Origin: CAWEYO01 sp963813315
GTDB lineage: Bacteria; Pseudomonadota; Alphaproteobacteria; Rhizobiales; Rhizobiaceae
DNA: 64,000 bases
Reading direction: 5' to 3'
NCBI GenBank assembly: GCA_963813315.1
Contig: CAWEYO010000020.1
Location: forward strand, 186,001 to 250,000
In this document: piece after piece, positions 25,522-35,300 of the stretch
How the letters are laid out: each line of letters starts with the position of its first letter
How positions within the stretch are numbered: the first letter of the stretch is position 1
The notes under the pieces: model-generated
Told to the model about the DNA's origin: nothing
Seen by the model: the letters and a program-made list of their open reading frames with translations, nothing else
The model's database searches: none
Made by a program: the position numbers and the translations under genes

Positions 25522-26440
25522 TCAATTGCGGCGCTCCGCGATGAAGGCGGCGGCAGTCTTCAGGAGATCGGCGCTTTCGCCAAACGGCACAAGCAGCGAC
25601 TGTGCCTGCTCGACAAGGCCGACGAGCTGCTGGCGCGCCCAGTCGCCGCCGTAAAGCGCGGCGAGAGTCGCCTTGCCGGCGGCGGCGTCCTTGCCGGTCG
25701 CCTTGCCCATGGTCTCAGTGTCCGATGTCAGGTCGAGCAGATCGTCGGCAAGCTGAAAGGCAAGGCCGATCGCCGAACCGAACTCCGCCAGCCTTTCGCG
25801 ATCGGCAGGAGGGGCAGCGGCAATGATGGCGCCCGCTTCACAAGCGAAACGGATCAGCGCCCCGGTTTTCATGGCCTGCAGCTTGATAATGCCTTCCTCG
25901 CCGGGGTTTGTCCGCCAGGCTTCGAGGTCGAGAGCCTGCCCGCCCGCCATGCCACCAGCACCGGCGGCGCGAGCGAGACCCACCACGAGGTCGGTCTTTG
26001 TTGCGGGGGGCAAATCCGTTGCGGCATCGGCAATGATGTCGAAGGCATAGGTGAGCAGGCAGTCACCTGCGAGAATGGCGGTTGCTTCATCGAAAGCCAT
26101 GTGCACAGTCGGCTGGCCACGCCTGAGCAGCGTCGTCGTCCATGGCCGGCAGATCGTCGTGGATCAGGGAGTAGCAGTGGACGCATTCGATCGCTGCGGC
26201 GACGCGGACAACAGCCTCGCCGCTCGCCCCGAAGAGCGCGGCGGCCTCCATGACAAGAAAGGGCCTGAGCCTTTTGCCGCCATTCAGCACACCGTGCCGC
26301 ATTGCAGCGAGCAGGCGCTGCGGCCGGCTGATCTCGCCCGTAAGGATGCGGTCGTCGAGCAGCATGCGCAGCGCGGCATCCACGGCGCGCGCACGCAGCT
26401 CCAATGCAACTTCGAAGGGCAAATCGGCTGTTTTGACCAT
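25522..26440 (-). pseudogene. ispA: Polyprenyl (farnesyl diphosphate) synthase IspA, frameshifted
   Basis: IspA condenses IPP with DMAPP and GPP to farnesyl diphosphate, the precursor of undecaprenyl-P, quinones and hopanoids. The N-terminal part, from ATG 26440 (MVKTADLPFEVALELR), has NGGKRLRPFLVMEA and the first Asp-rich motif IHDDLPAMDDD. The C-terminal part is in the next frame (TVHMAFDEATAILAGD, KTGALIRFACEAGA, FQLADDLLDLTSDTE with the second Asp motif). Deleting one base near 26127-26132 restores DDDALRRGQPTVHMAF exactly as in the family. An intact IspA is normally essential, so the break is probably a base-call error. Converges on the SLT gene with a 6-bp gap. Confidence 0.9.
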
Positions 26441-26669
26441 AACCGGAGCCTTTAAGGCAAAAGCAGCACCGGTCAAGCGGTTGCCGGCATTGCGCTTGAT
26501 CCGGCTCGACGCTATGCGAATGGGATGAACTCGGGGACATCGGGCTTGGTCGAGCCAACAGCGGATCCAGAACCGGAGGGGCTGGCGATGCCCGCCAAGG
26601 GCAACGGATCGTCGCACCAGGCCGGGACGGCACGCCAGCCTGAACGGGTGGGCGCGCCGTGCTTTCCTT

Positions 26670-27311
26670 GTGTGCGTTGGCTTGGCGCTGCTGCCAGCGG
26701 TTCTGACCCTCCTTTACTTGCCCTCCTTCGTGCATCCGCTGTCGACGCTGATGCTGAAGGATCTGGTGACGTTGCGCGGATACGACCGTCAGTGGGTGGC
26801 GATCGAAGAGGTGGCGCCCGCACTTGTCGATTCCGTCATCATGTCCGAAGACGGCCAATTCTGCGCGCATCGCGGAATAGACTGGGCCGAACTCAATCTG
26901 GTGATTGACGACGCCATGGCGGGCGAGCCGACGCGCGGCGCCTCGACGATCCCCATGCAGACAGTGAAGAACCTCTTCCTCTGGCACGGCCGCTCCTTCA
27001 TCCGCAAGGTTCTCGAAGCGCCGCTGGCACTCTATTTCGATGCGATCATGCCGAAGAAGCGGATCATGGAAATCTATCTGAACATCGTCGAATGGGGTCC
27101 GGGCATCTATGGCGCGGAGGCGGCGGCGCAGCATCATTTCGGCCGGTCGGCGAAGGAACTTTCGCCCCGGCAGGCCGCGCTTCTTGCGGTTACGCTTCCC
27201 AATCCCGCCGACCGTCACCCGGCCAAGCCTGGTGCGGGGCTGCGCAGGCTCGCCGGCGTGATCGAACGGCGCGCAAGAAAGTCAGGCGGCTACGTGCAGT
27301 GCGTTGACTGA
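26670..27311 (+). CDS. mtgA: Monofunctional biosynthetic peptidoglycan transglycosylase MtgA
   Basis: 213 residues from GTG 26670. A membrane helix (VGLALLPAVLTLLYLPSF) precedes a GT51 domain: VDSVIMSEDGQFCAHRGIDW with the catalytic Glu, RGASTIPMQTVKNLFLW, KKRIMEIYLNIVEWGPGIYG and HHFGRSAKELSPRQAALLAV. It polymerises lipid II into glycan strands without a transpeptidase domain. GTG 26670 falls just inside the helix, so it is probably not the real start. Removing one G near 26648-26652 would join ATG 26588 or 26525 to the domain through ERVARRAFLVCVG, giving a normal cytoplasmic N-terminus. Confidence 0.85.
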   Translation: MCVGLALLPAVLTLLYLPSFVHPLSTLMLKDLVTLRGYDRQWVAIEEVAPALVDSVIMSEDGQFCAHRGIDWAELNLVIDDAMAGEPTRGASTIPMQTVKNLFLWHGRSFIRKVLEAPLALYFDAIMPKKRIMEIYLNIVEWGPGIYGAEAAAQHHFGRSAKELSPRQAALLAVTLPNPADRHPAKPGAGLRRLAGVIERRARKSGGYVQCVD

Positions 27312-27355
27312 AGCCGCGGCAGCGCTGACATTTGGCGTTGCAACGCGCCGGCCTA

Positions 27356-27520
27356 GTGTGGTGGATTTGAAGTTCCCTTCATTTCCGTGGCGTCCGCGTT
27401 CTCAGAACTTCAAATCCGTAGACCACACGAGATTCAATCAAGTTGCTCGTGTGGCTTTAAATCCGAAATTCGATCCGAGTCTCGCTCCAAGGTAATACGA
27501 ATTTCGGATTCGCCACACTC
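27356..27520 (+). repeat. Paired hairpin element (family E), copy 1
   Basis: Two adjacent imperfect hairpins in the mtgA-rpmF gap. The first pairs GTGTGGTGGATTTGAAGTTC with GAACTTCAAATCCGTAGACC (27356-27430). The second pairs GTGTGGCTTTAAATCCGAAA with TTTCGGATTCGCCACAC (27446-27520). The loops are about 25-29 bases. A second element with the same layout but different stem sequence is at 52893-53046. The remaining bases of the 350-bp gap show no gene. Confidence 0.75.
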
Positions 27521-27661
27521 AGCGGGAAAAATATTCGCCGGGGCGCTGGTCAAATGGGCATCGCTTGTGTATAGGCACGCCGACTTTCAGGATTCCGGCC
27601 CGAGGCATATGGCCCTTTCGCGAGGGAATATGGGGCTTTTGACCGATGAGCGAGTAATTCC

Positions 27662-27841
27662 ATGGCTGTTCCAAAACGAAAAACTTCGCCGTCGAAGCGC
27701 GGCATGCGACGCTCGGCCGATGCGCTGAAGGCCCCGACCTATGTCGAGGACAAGAATTCCGGCGAGCTGCGTCGCCCGCATCATGTCGATCTGAAGACCG
27801 GCATGTACCGCGGTCGGCAGGTGCTTGAGCCGAAGAGCTGA
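27662..27841 (+). CDS. rpmF: 50S ribosomal protein L32
   Basis: 59 residues, matching L32: MAVPKRKTSPSKRGMRRSAD at the start, then ELRRPHHVDLKTGMYRGRQV. Alphaproteobacterial L32 lacks the zinc-binding cysteines, and none is present here. A minimal frame, ATG AGC GAG TAA, ends 5 bases before the start codon and overlaps the ribosome-binding region; whether it matters is unknown. Confidence 0.97.
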   Translation: MAVPKRKTSPSKRGMRRSADALKAPTYVEDKNSGELRRPHHVDLKTGMYRGRQVLEPKS

Positions 27842-27894
27842 AGCCATCAGCGATTAGCGGCAGCGTCCGTCTCCTCGTCATACCAAACGTCCCT

Positions 27895-28056
27895 CTCTCT
27901 CGTCATCCCAGGGCGGAGCCGAAGCGCAGCGAAGGCGTAGAACCTGGGATCCATGCCTGAGCATGAAGGCAGTGCGCGGCGGTCCGGATTCTCGACCGCC
28001 TCGCCCACGACGAGCGTTCCGGCATGGGTCCTAGGGGCTCAAGCCCGAGGATGACG
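27895..28056. repeat. Imperfect inverted-repeat element in the rpmF-phaR gap
   Basis: The gap 27842-28194 has no gene. It holds an element whose ends are inverted (CTCGTCATCCCAGGGC near 27899 and CCGAGGATGACGG near 28043) and whose middle carries CCTGGGATCCATGCCTGAGC and GGCATGGGTCCTAGGGGC. A related segment (CATGGATCCTCGGGC...GCATCCATGCCGTGAT) lies at 31463-31511. Long GC-rich repeats of this kind are common between rhizobial genes. Confidence 0.6.
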
Positions 28057-28194
28057 GTGCGGGGAGGGTTTTGGCCAATACGAGCGACGGCGATTGGGTG
28101 CAGCGTTCGCCTCTTCGTCATGCCAGAGCGGAACTGCCCCTTTCTCTTCGCCCCTGCACGTTACGTGCGGCGGTAGCCGCGCTTTGGCCGCTTC

Positions 28195-28806
28195 TCAACC
28201 CATGGAATCGATCTTGCGCTGCATTGCCGCGATCTGCTCCTTGAGTTCCTGCAACTCGTCAGGTTTTTCCGGCGGCTCCTTCTTGGCAGGCTCGGCGGCG
28301 GCAGGCGGCGGGCTTGCATTGGCGCCCGGCGGAAAAGGCGAAAACAGCCGCAAGGCATTCTGGAACATCTCGATATTGCGACGCGCCTGTTCCTCGATTG
28401 CCTTGATGGGCGTGGCAAGTTTCATCACATCCATCGGCGATTTGCCCATCGCCGACTTCATCTGCTCGCGGAAACGCTCCTGCTCCTTCGCGAAAGCGAT
28501 CATCGACTGTTCGAGGAAACTCGGCACGATCATCTGCATCTGGTCGCCGTAGAAGGAGATCAACTGGCGCAGGAACGGGACCGGCAGCATGTTCTGCCCG
28601 TCCTTGTTTTCGAGTTCGAAAATGATCTGGGTGAGCACAGGGTGGGTGATGTCCTCGCCGGACTTGGCGTCCTGGACGGTGAAGTCCTCTCCGCGCTTCA
28701 CCATTTCGGCCAGATCCTCGAGCGTCACATAGGTGCTGGTGCCTGTGTTGTAGAGGCGTCGGTTGGCGTATTTCTTGATCACAACCGGATCGTCTTTTGC
28801 CGGCAT
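28195..28806 (-). CDS. phaR: Polyhydroxyalkanoate synthesis repressor PhaR
   Basis: 203 residues. The N-terminal PHB/PHA accumulation DNA-binding domain spans about 7-66 (VVIKKYANRRLYNTGTSTYV, TLEDLAEMVKRGEDFTVQDA), followed by granule-binding regions (LPVPFLRQLISFYGDQMQ, PSFLEQSMIAFAKEQERFRE) and a Pro/Ala/Glu-rich linker with a short C-terminal coiled coil. PhaR represses phasin and PHA genes and is titrated onto nascent PHB granules. It is divergent from phaA across 298 bp that must hold both promoters. Confidence 0.95.
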   Translation of the reverse strand: MPAKDDPVVIKKYANRRLYNTGTSTYVTLEDLAEMVKRGEDFTVQDAKSGEDITHPVLTQIIFELENKDGQNMLPVPFLRQLISFYGDQMQMIVPSFLEQSMIAFAKEQERFREQMKSAMGKSPMDVMKLATPIKAIEEQARRNIEMFQNALRLFSPFPPGANASPPPAAAEPAKKEPPEKPDELQELKEQIAAMQRKIDSMG

Positions 28807-29104
28807 CAGAACCCTCCCAATAGACCCGACACCGCGTAAGCGGCCGGTAACGGTTGTGCATGGCGATTAGGATATGCGCAAAGGCACTGGTTTTGAAAGC
28901 GTTTTGTGCACTGCGGGATTTGAGGCCTCCGGCCAGGCGTCCGCAAATGCCGCAATCGATCGGCGGCTGTGGTCCATGGCATGGAACGTTCGCGTCCCCT
29001 CGCGCCGCCTGTCAGCCATTTTCCGGTTTGACTCGGCCTCTGGAAAGGTCAAGAAAGCCAGCATAAGACAAGCTGCAACTTCCGCACCCAGCCTGGAGAC
29101 GAAA

Positions 29105-30290
29105 ATGCCCGCTTCCGAATCAATCGTAGTAGCAAGCGCCGCCCGTACGGCGGTCGGCTCGTTCAATGGCTCTTTCGCTAACACCCCCGCGCATGAGCTC
29201 GGCGCAATCGCCATCAAGGAGGTGCTCTCCCGTGCGGGCGTCGACGCTGCGGAAGTCGATGAAGTCATCCTCGGTCAGGTGTTGACCGCCGGGCAGGGAC
29301 AGAACCCGGCACGGCAGGCTTCCATCAAGGCGGGTCTGCCGAAGGAGACCACCGCCTGGGGCCTCAACCAGGTCTGCGGCTCGGGACTGCGGACGATTGC
29401 GATCGGCATGCAGCAGATCGCCACCGGCGACGCCAGGATCATTGTCGCGGGCGGCCAGGAATCGATGTCGCTGTCGCCGCACTGCGCGCATCTGCGGGCC
29501 GGCGTCAAGATGGGCGACTATGCGATGATCGACACGATGATCAAGGACGGGCTCTGGGATGCCTTCAACGGTTATCACATGGGCACGACGGCCGAGAATG
29601 TAGCCCGCCAGTGGCAACTGACGCGCGAGGAGCAAGACGCCTTCGCGGTGGCCTCCCAGAACAAGGCGGAAGCCGCGCAGAAGGCTGGCAAATTCAGGGA
29701 TGAGATCGTGCCTGTGATCATCAAGGGCAGGAAAGGCGATACGATCGTCGACCAGGACGAATACATCCGTCCGGGCACGACGCTCGAACTCGGTGCAGAA
29801 GCTGCGGCCTGCCTTCGACAAAGACGGTACGGTAACAGCGGCCAATGCGTCGGGCATCAACGACGGCGCGGCAGCGGTGGTGCTGATGAGCGAAGCGGAA
29901 GCAATCCGCCGTGGCGTTCAGCCGTTGGTTCGCATCGCCTCCTGGGCGACGGCCGGCGTCGATCCGCAGATCATGGGCACCGGGCCGATTCCGGCCTCGC
30001 GCAAGGCGCTGGAGAAGGCCGGTTGGTCTGTCGGCGATCTCGACCTCGTCGAGGCCAACGAAGCTTTCGCCGCGCAGGCCTGCGCGGTGAACAAGGACAT
30101 GGGCTGGAACCCGGACATTGTGAACGTCAATGGCGGCGCAATCGCCATCGGCCATCCGATCGGCGCCTCGGGCGCCCGTATCTTCAACACGCTGGTTCAC
30201 GAGATGCGCCGGCGCGGCGCGAGAAGGGGCCTTGCCACGCTCTGCATCGGCGGCGGCATGGGTGTCGCGATGTGCGTGGAGGCGATGTGA
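29105..30290 (+). pseudogene. phaA: Acetyl-CoA C-acetyltransferase PhaA, frameshifted
   Basis: This thiolase condenses two acetyl-CoA to acetoacetyl-CoA, the first step of PHB synthesis. From ATG 29105 (MPASESIVVASAARTAVGSF), the active-site Cys91 is in NQVCGSGLR. The frame breaks near 29793. Beyond it the next frame gives QKLRPAFDKDGTVTAANASG, then NEAFAAQACAVN, GHPIGASGARIFNTLVHEM and the second catalytic Cys in CIGGGMG. Deleting one base from GAACTCGGTG gives LESVQKLRPAF and a normal ~394-residue thiolase. Followed by phaB in the same direction. Confidence 0.93.
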
Positions 30291-30300
30291 GGTTAATAGA

Positions 30301-30432
30301 GAAGTAGTGAGTAGTGAGTAGTGAAACGGTGAATGCCTAGCCGACGTTAGCTATTTATACCAGAGAACTTTGTCGCCTTGGATCGGTGCTACTAATTCCA
30401 CTACTTACTACTTACTACTTACTACTCACCAA
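30301..30432. repeat. Inverted heptanucleotide arrays between phaA and phaB
   Basis: At 30301-30325 a GTAGTGA heptamer is repeated about three times; at 30398-30428 a CTACTTA heptamer is repeated about four times. The two arrays are roughly reverse complements, so RNA spanning them can form an imperfect stem of about 25 bp around a 70-base loop. The phaB ribosome site (GAGGAG, 30441) follows directly. Confidence 0.8.
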
Positions 30433-30453
30433 TTCATATTGAGGAGAACCCAG

Positions 30454-31179
30454 ATGTCCAAGGTTGCAATCGTCACCGGCGGATCTCGCGGCATCGGTGC
30501 CGCCATTTCCATCGCACTGAAGAACGCCGGCTACAGTGTCGCGGCAAACTATGCCGGTAACGACGAGGCCGCAGCCGCCTTCACACAGAAAACCGGAATC
30601 CCTGCGTACAAATGGTCGGTCGCGGACTACGACGCCTGCGTTGAAGGCGTGAAAAAGGTCGAGGCCGACCTCGGTCCCGTCGACATCCTGGTCAACAACG
30701 CCGGCATCACACGCGACGCAATGTTTCACAAGATGACACCGCAGCAATGGCGGGAGGTTGTCGATACCAATCTTTCCGGCTTGTTCAACATGACGCATCC
30801 TGTCTGGAACGGGATGCGCGAAAGAAAGTTCGGCCGCATCGTCAACATCTCCTCGATCAACGGCCAGAAGGGCCAGGCCGGACAGGCGAACTATTCAGCG
30901 GCCAAGGCCGGCGATCTCGGCTTCACCAAGGCTCTGGCTCAGGAAGGCGCGCGGGCCGGCATCACCGTTAATGCGATCTGTCCTGGGTACATCGCCACCG
31001 AAATGGTGAAGGCTATCGATGAGTCGGTGCTCAAAGAACGCATCATCCCGCAGATTCCGGTCGGGCGGCTCGGCGAACCGGAAGAGGTCGCCCGCTGCGT
31101 GGTGTTTCTCGCTTCGGATGAAGCAGGCTTCATCACAGGTTCAACGATCTCCGCCAATGGCGGGCAGTTTTTCGTGTGA
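30454..31179 (+). CDS. phaB: Acetoacetyl-CoA reductase PhaB
   Basis: 241 residues, SDR family. It reduces acetoacetyl-CoA to (R)-3-hydroxybutyryl-CoA with NADPH for PHB synthase. The cofactor motif TGGSRGIG is at 8-15, NNAG at 81-84, and the catalytic Ser134 and Tyr147-x3-Lys151 lie in NISSINGQKGQAGQANYSAAKAG-like sequence; PGYIATEMV follows. ATG 30454 has GAGGAG 7 bases upstream. The PHB synthase gene phaC is not in this window. Confidence 0.96.
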   Translation: MSKVAIVTGGSRGIGAAISIALKNAGYSVAANYAGNDEAAAAFTQKTGIPAYKWSVADYDACVEGVKKVEADLGPVDILVNNAGITRDAMFHKMTPQQWREVVDTNLSGLFNMTHPVWNGMRERKFGRIVNISSINGQKGQAGQANYSAAKAGDLGFTKALAQEGARAGITVNAICPGYIATEMVKAIDESVLKERIIPQIPVGRLGEPEEVARCVVFLASDEAGFITGSTISANGGQFFV

Positions 31180-31292
31180 GTGCCGGGCGGCTGATCTCCC
31201 CTTGAGTTGGAGAGATTGGCCGTCATCTTCGCTTTCGCCAATCTATGACTCTGCATAAAGAGCGCTGGGGGCCGCGCCCAGAGCCGCGTCGG

Positions 31293-31384
31293 GCGAAACG
31301 GATTCATGCGACGCGCTTTAGGCTATTGTTTCTGTGCATGTCGTTTTCCCAAAACCGCTGCGCACTTTTGGGCGACATGCATTA
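31293..31384 (+). repeat. Family B repeat, copy 3
   Basis: CGAAACGGATTCATGCGACG through TTGGGCGACATGCATTA, with both halves of the element present. It lies in the 1.1-kb gap downstream of phaB. The neighbouring 31385-31840 contains only repeat-like GC-rich sequence and no supportable gene. Confidence 0.85.
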
Positions 31385-31840
31385 AATCAGAGATTCGGCT
31401 CGAATGGCCGCATTGTGAGGCAAGCACAGTCTTGCCCCATCGCGCTCCATTTTCGTATCCGGCATGGATCCTCGGGCTTAAGCGGCTTAAGCCGAGCATC
31501 CATGCCGTGATCTCGCGGCGGCGCGCCCAACGGCTCGAGGCTCTGCATCCATTCGGCCAGGAAATGGCCACAGAGTGGCAGCGCAGATTCCGTCAAAGCG
31601 TCCGCCGTTCTGGTCTCCTCCTGTGGGGTTGATTGGCTGTCGCACAAGCCTCTCTGTCATTCTACCGTTTCAACCCCTGCCAATCGATGGCGCGGGGTCA
31701 ACTGTCCCGGATTGGGACGAATTGGTTAAGCAGCGGGCGGCGGCGACGCGCGTAACGCTTTTCGTGCTGACGTTTCTCGGGATAGTATCGCTGCCTGGCC
31801 ACAATATGTTGTGGTGAACGGAACGGGAAACCGGCTCCAT

Positions 31841-32146
31841 CAGCGATTCGTCGACGATTCGTTCGGGGTTTGATCGAAGTGTTAACGAAAGTCGCGAAAC
31901 GGATCGCGAAATGCTTTCATCACGGTGAAATTCATGAAGAAATTCTTACTGTTAACGGAATAGCGATGCTCTGCCGGGGTCGCTTTGCTGCACGGCAAAA
32001 CGAAAGTTAACAGAAAGCGCGGGATTCCTTCGTGCAGGGAAAAGGACGATTCACGATGTGGGGAAAACCCTCACCGACTCCTCTACATCTGGGGGTGAAC
32101 AAAACCTGAATCGGCCCGAGTCAGTGATTCGTCGCCGATTCGTTCC
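31841..32146. other. Intergenic block with direct repeats and GTTAAC motifs
   Basis: A 25-bp near-repeat (CAGCGATTCGTCGACGATTC at 31841, CAGTGATTCGTCGCCGATTC at 32122) brackets about 256 bp that is less GC-rich than its surroundings. Between them are three GTTAAC sites, each followed by a purine/G stretch (31881, 31951, 32006). No protein domain is seen. It could be a long regulatory leader for the helicase gene or a decayed element; the sequence alone does not decide. Confidence 0.45.
32056..32109 (+). CDS. Possible 17-residue peptide upstream of the helicase
   Basis: ATG 32056 opens MWGKPSPTPLHLGVNKT with a TGA at 32107. AAGGA lies 9 bases before the start, an acceptable ribosome site. It contains a rare CTA leucine codon and four prolines or proline-adjacent codons. 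Nothing else supports translation; it may be chance or a leader peptide in the block between phaB and the helicase. Confidence 0.2.
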   Translation: MWGKPSPTPLHLGVNKT

Positions 32147-32334
32147 AAACTCGTTCCAACCCTTAATTTACGAACATTTCCGCTTTCGTTTCACCCTCCA
32201 AATCCTATATGTCTCGGGCGGCGGCGCATCCGGATCGCCGCCATTTCCAATCCGGTCCCTAGAGCGAGATGAGGCTGACCTAACCTCACCTTGCTTCAGC
32301 CGGACGTCTGACGAGGAAAGCGCCTGCCCGCCCG

Positions 32335-35300
32335 ATGAACTTACAGTCGAAACAGGGGGACCCGCTCGTTCTTTCCGGACGTGATGTCACGGCCGTTCTC
32401 GGCCCGACCAATACGGGCAAGACTCATTTGGCGATCGAGCGTCTGGTAGCGCATGGCAGCGGGCTGATCGGTCTGCCATTGCGGTTGCTGGCGCGCGAGG
32501 TCTATGGCCGCGTGGCCGAGAAGGTCGGCGTGCAGAATGTCGCGCTGATCACTGGCGAGGAAAAGATCCAGCCCGCCGGCGCTCGCTACTCTGTCTGCAC
32601 GGTCGAGGCGCTGCCTCGCGAGACCAGCGCGGCTTTCGTCGCGATCGACGAAGTGCAACTGGCCGGCGACCTGGAGCGCGGCCACATCTTTACAGACCGC
32701 ATCCTGCATCTGCGCGGACGCGACGAGACCCTGCTTCTCGGCGCGGCGACGATGCGCGGGATTCTCGAGCGGTTGCTGAAAGGGGTCTCGGTGGTTACCC
32801 GGCCGCGGCTCTCGCACCTTGCCTATGCCGGCCAGAAGAAGCTCACGCGTTTGCCGCGACGGACGGCGGTTGTCGCCTTCTCGGCGGATGAGGTCTATGC
32901 GATCGCAGAGCTCATCCGCCGGCAGCGCGGAGGAGCAGCGGTGGTGCTGGGAGCCCTGTCGCCGCGGACGCGAAACTCCCAGGTGGCCCTCTATCAGTCC
33001 GGCGATGTCGACTACCTGGTCGCCACGGACGCGATCGGGATGGGGCTCAATCTCGACGTCGACCATGTTGCGTTCGCGCAGAACCGCAAGTTCGACGGCT
33101 ACCAGTACCGGCATCTGACCGCAGCAGAACTCGGCCAGGTGGCTGGCCGTGCCGGAAGGCACCTGCGCGACGGTACATTCGGGGTGACGGGCCAGGTGGA
33201 CCCGCTCGAGGATGATCTGGTGCAGAAGATCGAGTTCGCATGATTTCGAGCCCGTGAGGGTGCTGCAGTGGCGCACCGCCCAGTTCGACTATTCGAGCCT
33301 TGACGCGCTGAAACACTCGATCGAAACGCTGGCGCCCGCCGAAGGGCTGACGCGCGCGCCGCCGGCGGTGGACGCCCAGGCGCTCGACCAGCTTTCTCGC
33401 GATCCCGAGGTCCGCGCCTTGGCGACTGGCCGGGAGCGGGTGGCACTCCTTTGGGAGGCCTGCGCACTGCCGGACTATCGCCGGATCGCGCCGGCGCAGC
33501 ACGCAGACCTTATCGCTTCGATGTATCTCGACCTTGCCGAGCGGGGCCATGTCGACGAGACCTATATGGCCGAGCAGGTGCGGCTCGCGGACTCCACCGA
33601 CGGCGACATCGATACGCTTTCCCACCGCATCGCGCAGATCCGCACCTGGACCTATGTTTCTAACCGGCCGGGCTGGCTGGCCGATCCGGCGCACTGGCAG
33701 GAAAAAACGCGAGAGATCGAGGACAGATTGTCGGATGCGCTGCATGAGCGGTTGACGAAACGCTTCGTAGACCGCAGGACTTCCGTGCTCATGAAGCGCC
33801 TGAGAGAGAATACGATGCTTGAAGCCGAAATAAGCCCGACCGGAGCGGTCCTCGTGGAAGGCCATCATGTGGGTGAGTTGCAGGGGTTTCGCTTCACCGC
33901 CGACCAGACCGCCGAGGGCGAGGACGCCAAGGCGGTGAAGACCGCGGCGCAGAAGGCGCTTGCGGTGGAGTTCGAAGCGCGCGGGGAGCGGTTCTCGGCT
34001 TCTCCCAATGGCGATATTGCGCTTGGTTCCGATGGGGTGTTGCGCTGGATCGGATCACCGATCGCGACATTGACCTCCGGCGAGGACATGCTGAAGCCTC
34101 GGCTTATCCTGCTGGCGGACGAACAGCTCACGGGCCAGGCCCGCGACAAGGTGGCCGCCCGGGCCGAGCGGTTCGTCAACTTCCAGATCGAGACGCTGCT
34201 GAAGCCGCTGGTGGACCTCAAAAGCGCCGATCAACTGACCGGGATCGGGCGCGGCATAGCATTCCGGCTCGTGGAGAATTTCGGCCTGCTCAACCGACGC
34301 GATGTTGCGGAGGACGTTAAGTCCCTCGATCAGGACGGTCGCGGAGCGCTTCGGCGCCTCGGCGTGCGCTTCGGCGCTTATCACGTCTTCGTGCCGGCGC
34401 TCCTGAAGCCGGGTCCGGCCGGGTTGGTGACGCTGCTCTGGGCATTGGCGAACGAAGGCAAGGACAAGCCCGGATTCGGCGACGTCGTGCATGCACTTGC
34501 GTCCGGTCGCACTTCGGTGGTCATCGACCCGGCATTTGACCACGCCTTCTACAGGCTTGCCGGTTTTCGCAACCTCGGCCGTCGCGCCGTCCGAGTGGAC
34601 ATATTGGAGCGGCTTGCCGATCTTATCCGCCCCGCACTTGCATGGCGCGCCGGCGCCGGAGCGCGGCCTGACGGAGCCTTTGACGGCAGCGCATTCCTGG
34701 TGACGCCTGCCATGATGTCGATTCTCGGCGCCACCGCCGACGACATCGTCGAGATCCTGAAGGGCCTCGGATATCGCGCGGAGCCGAAGCCTGCGGTGGA
34801 GGTGAAGGCCAAGCTCGACGCGCTGGATGCAGAGGCCGCCGCGAAGGCCGCCGCGAAGGAAAACGAGACGGCGGTGAATGCGGCAGGGGCGGAAGCTGAA
34901 GGCACGGTTGCCGGGGCGGCGAACCCTTCTTCGGAAGAAGCTTCTGAGACCGTATCCTTCGAACCCGTCACCGCCGGGGAGACGACAGATCTAGGGGCGC
35001 AGCGAACCGAGCAGATCGCTGACGAGACGATTGCGGCAGCGATGAGCAGCGACAACGTCCCTTCCTCCCGCCAAGTCGATGAAGTGTCGGCGCAGGCGAC
35101 GGAGGGAGAAGCGGCTGAAGCCGTATCCCCCGGAGCGGACATCGAACCCGTCACCGCCGGCGAGACGACGGATCTAGGGGCACAGCGAGCCGAACAGGTC
35201 GCTGACGAGAAGATTGCGGCAGCGGTGAACAGCGACAACGTCCCTTCCTCCCGCCAAACCGATGAAGTGTCGGCGCCGGCGACGGAAGGAGAAGCGTCTG

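Noticed and set aside
31575..31817. An 80-codon frame downstream of phaB
   Set aside because: Begins in repeat-like DNA, lacks a ribosome site and shows no recognisable pattern.
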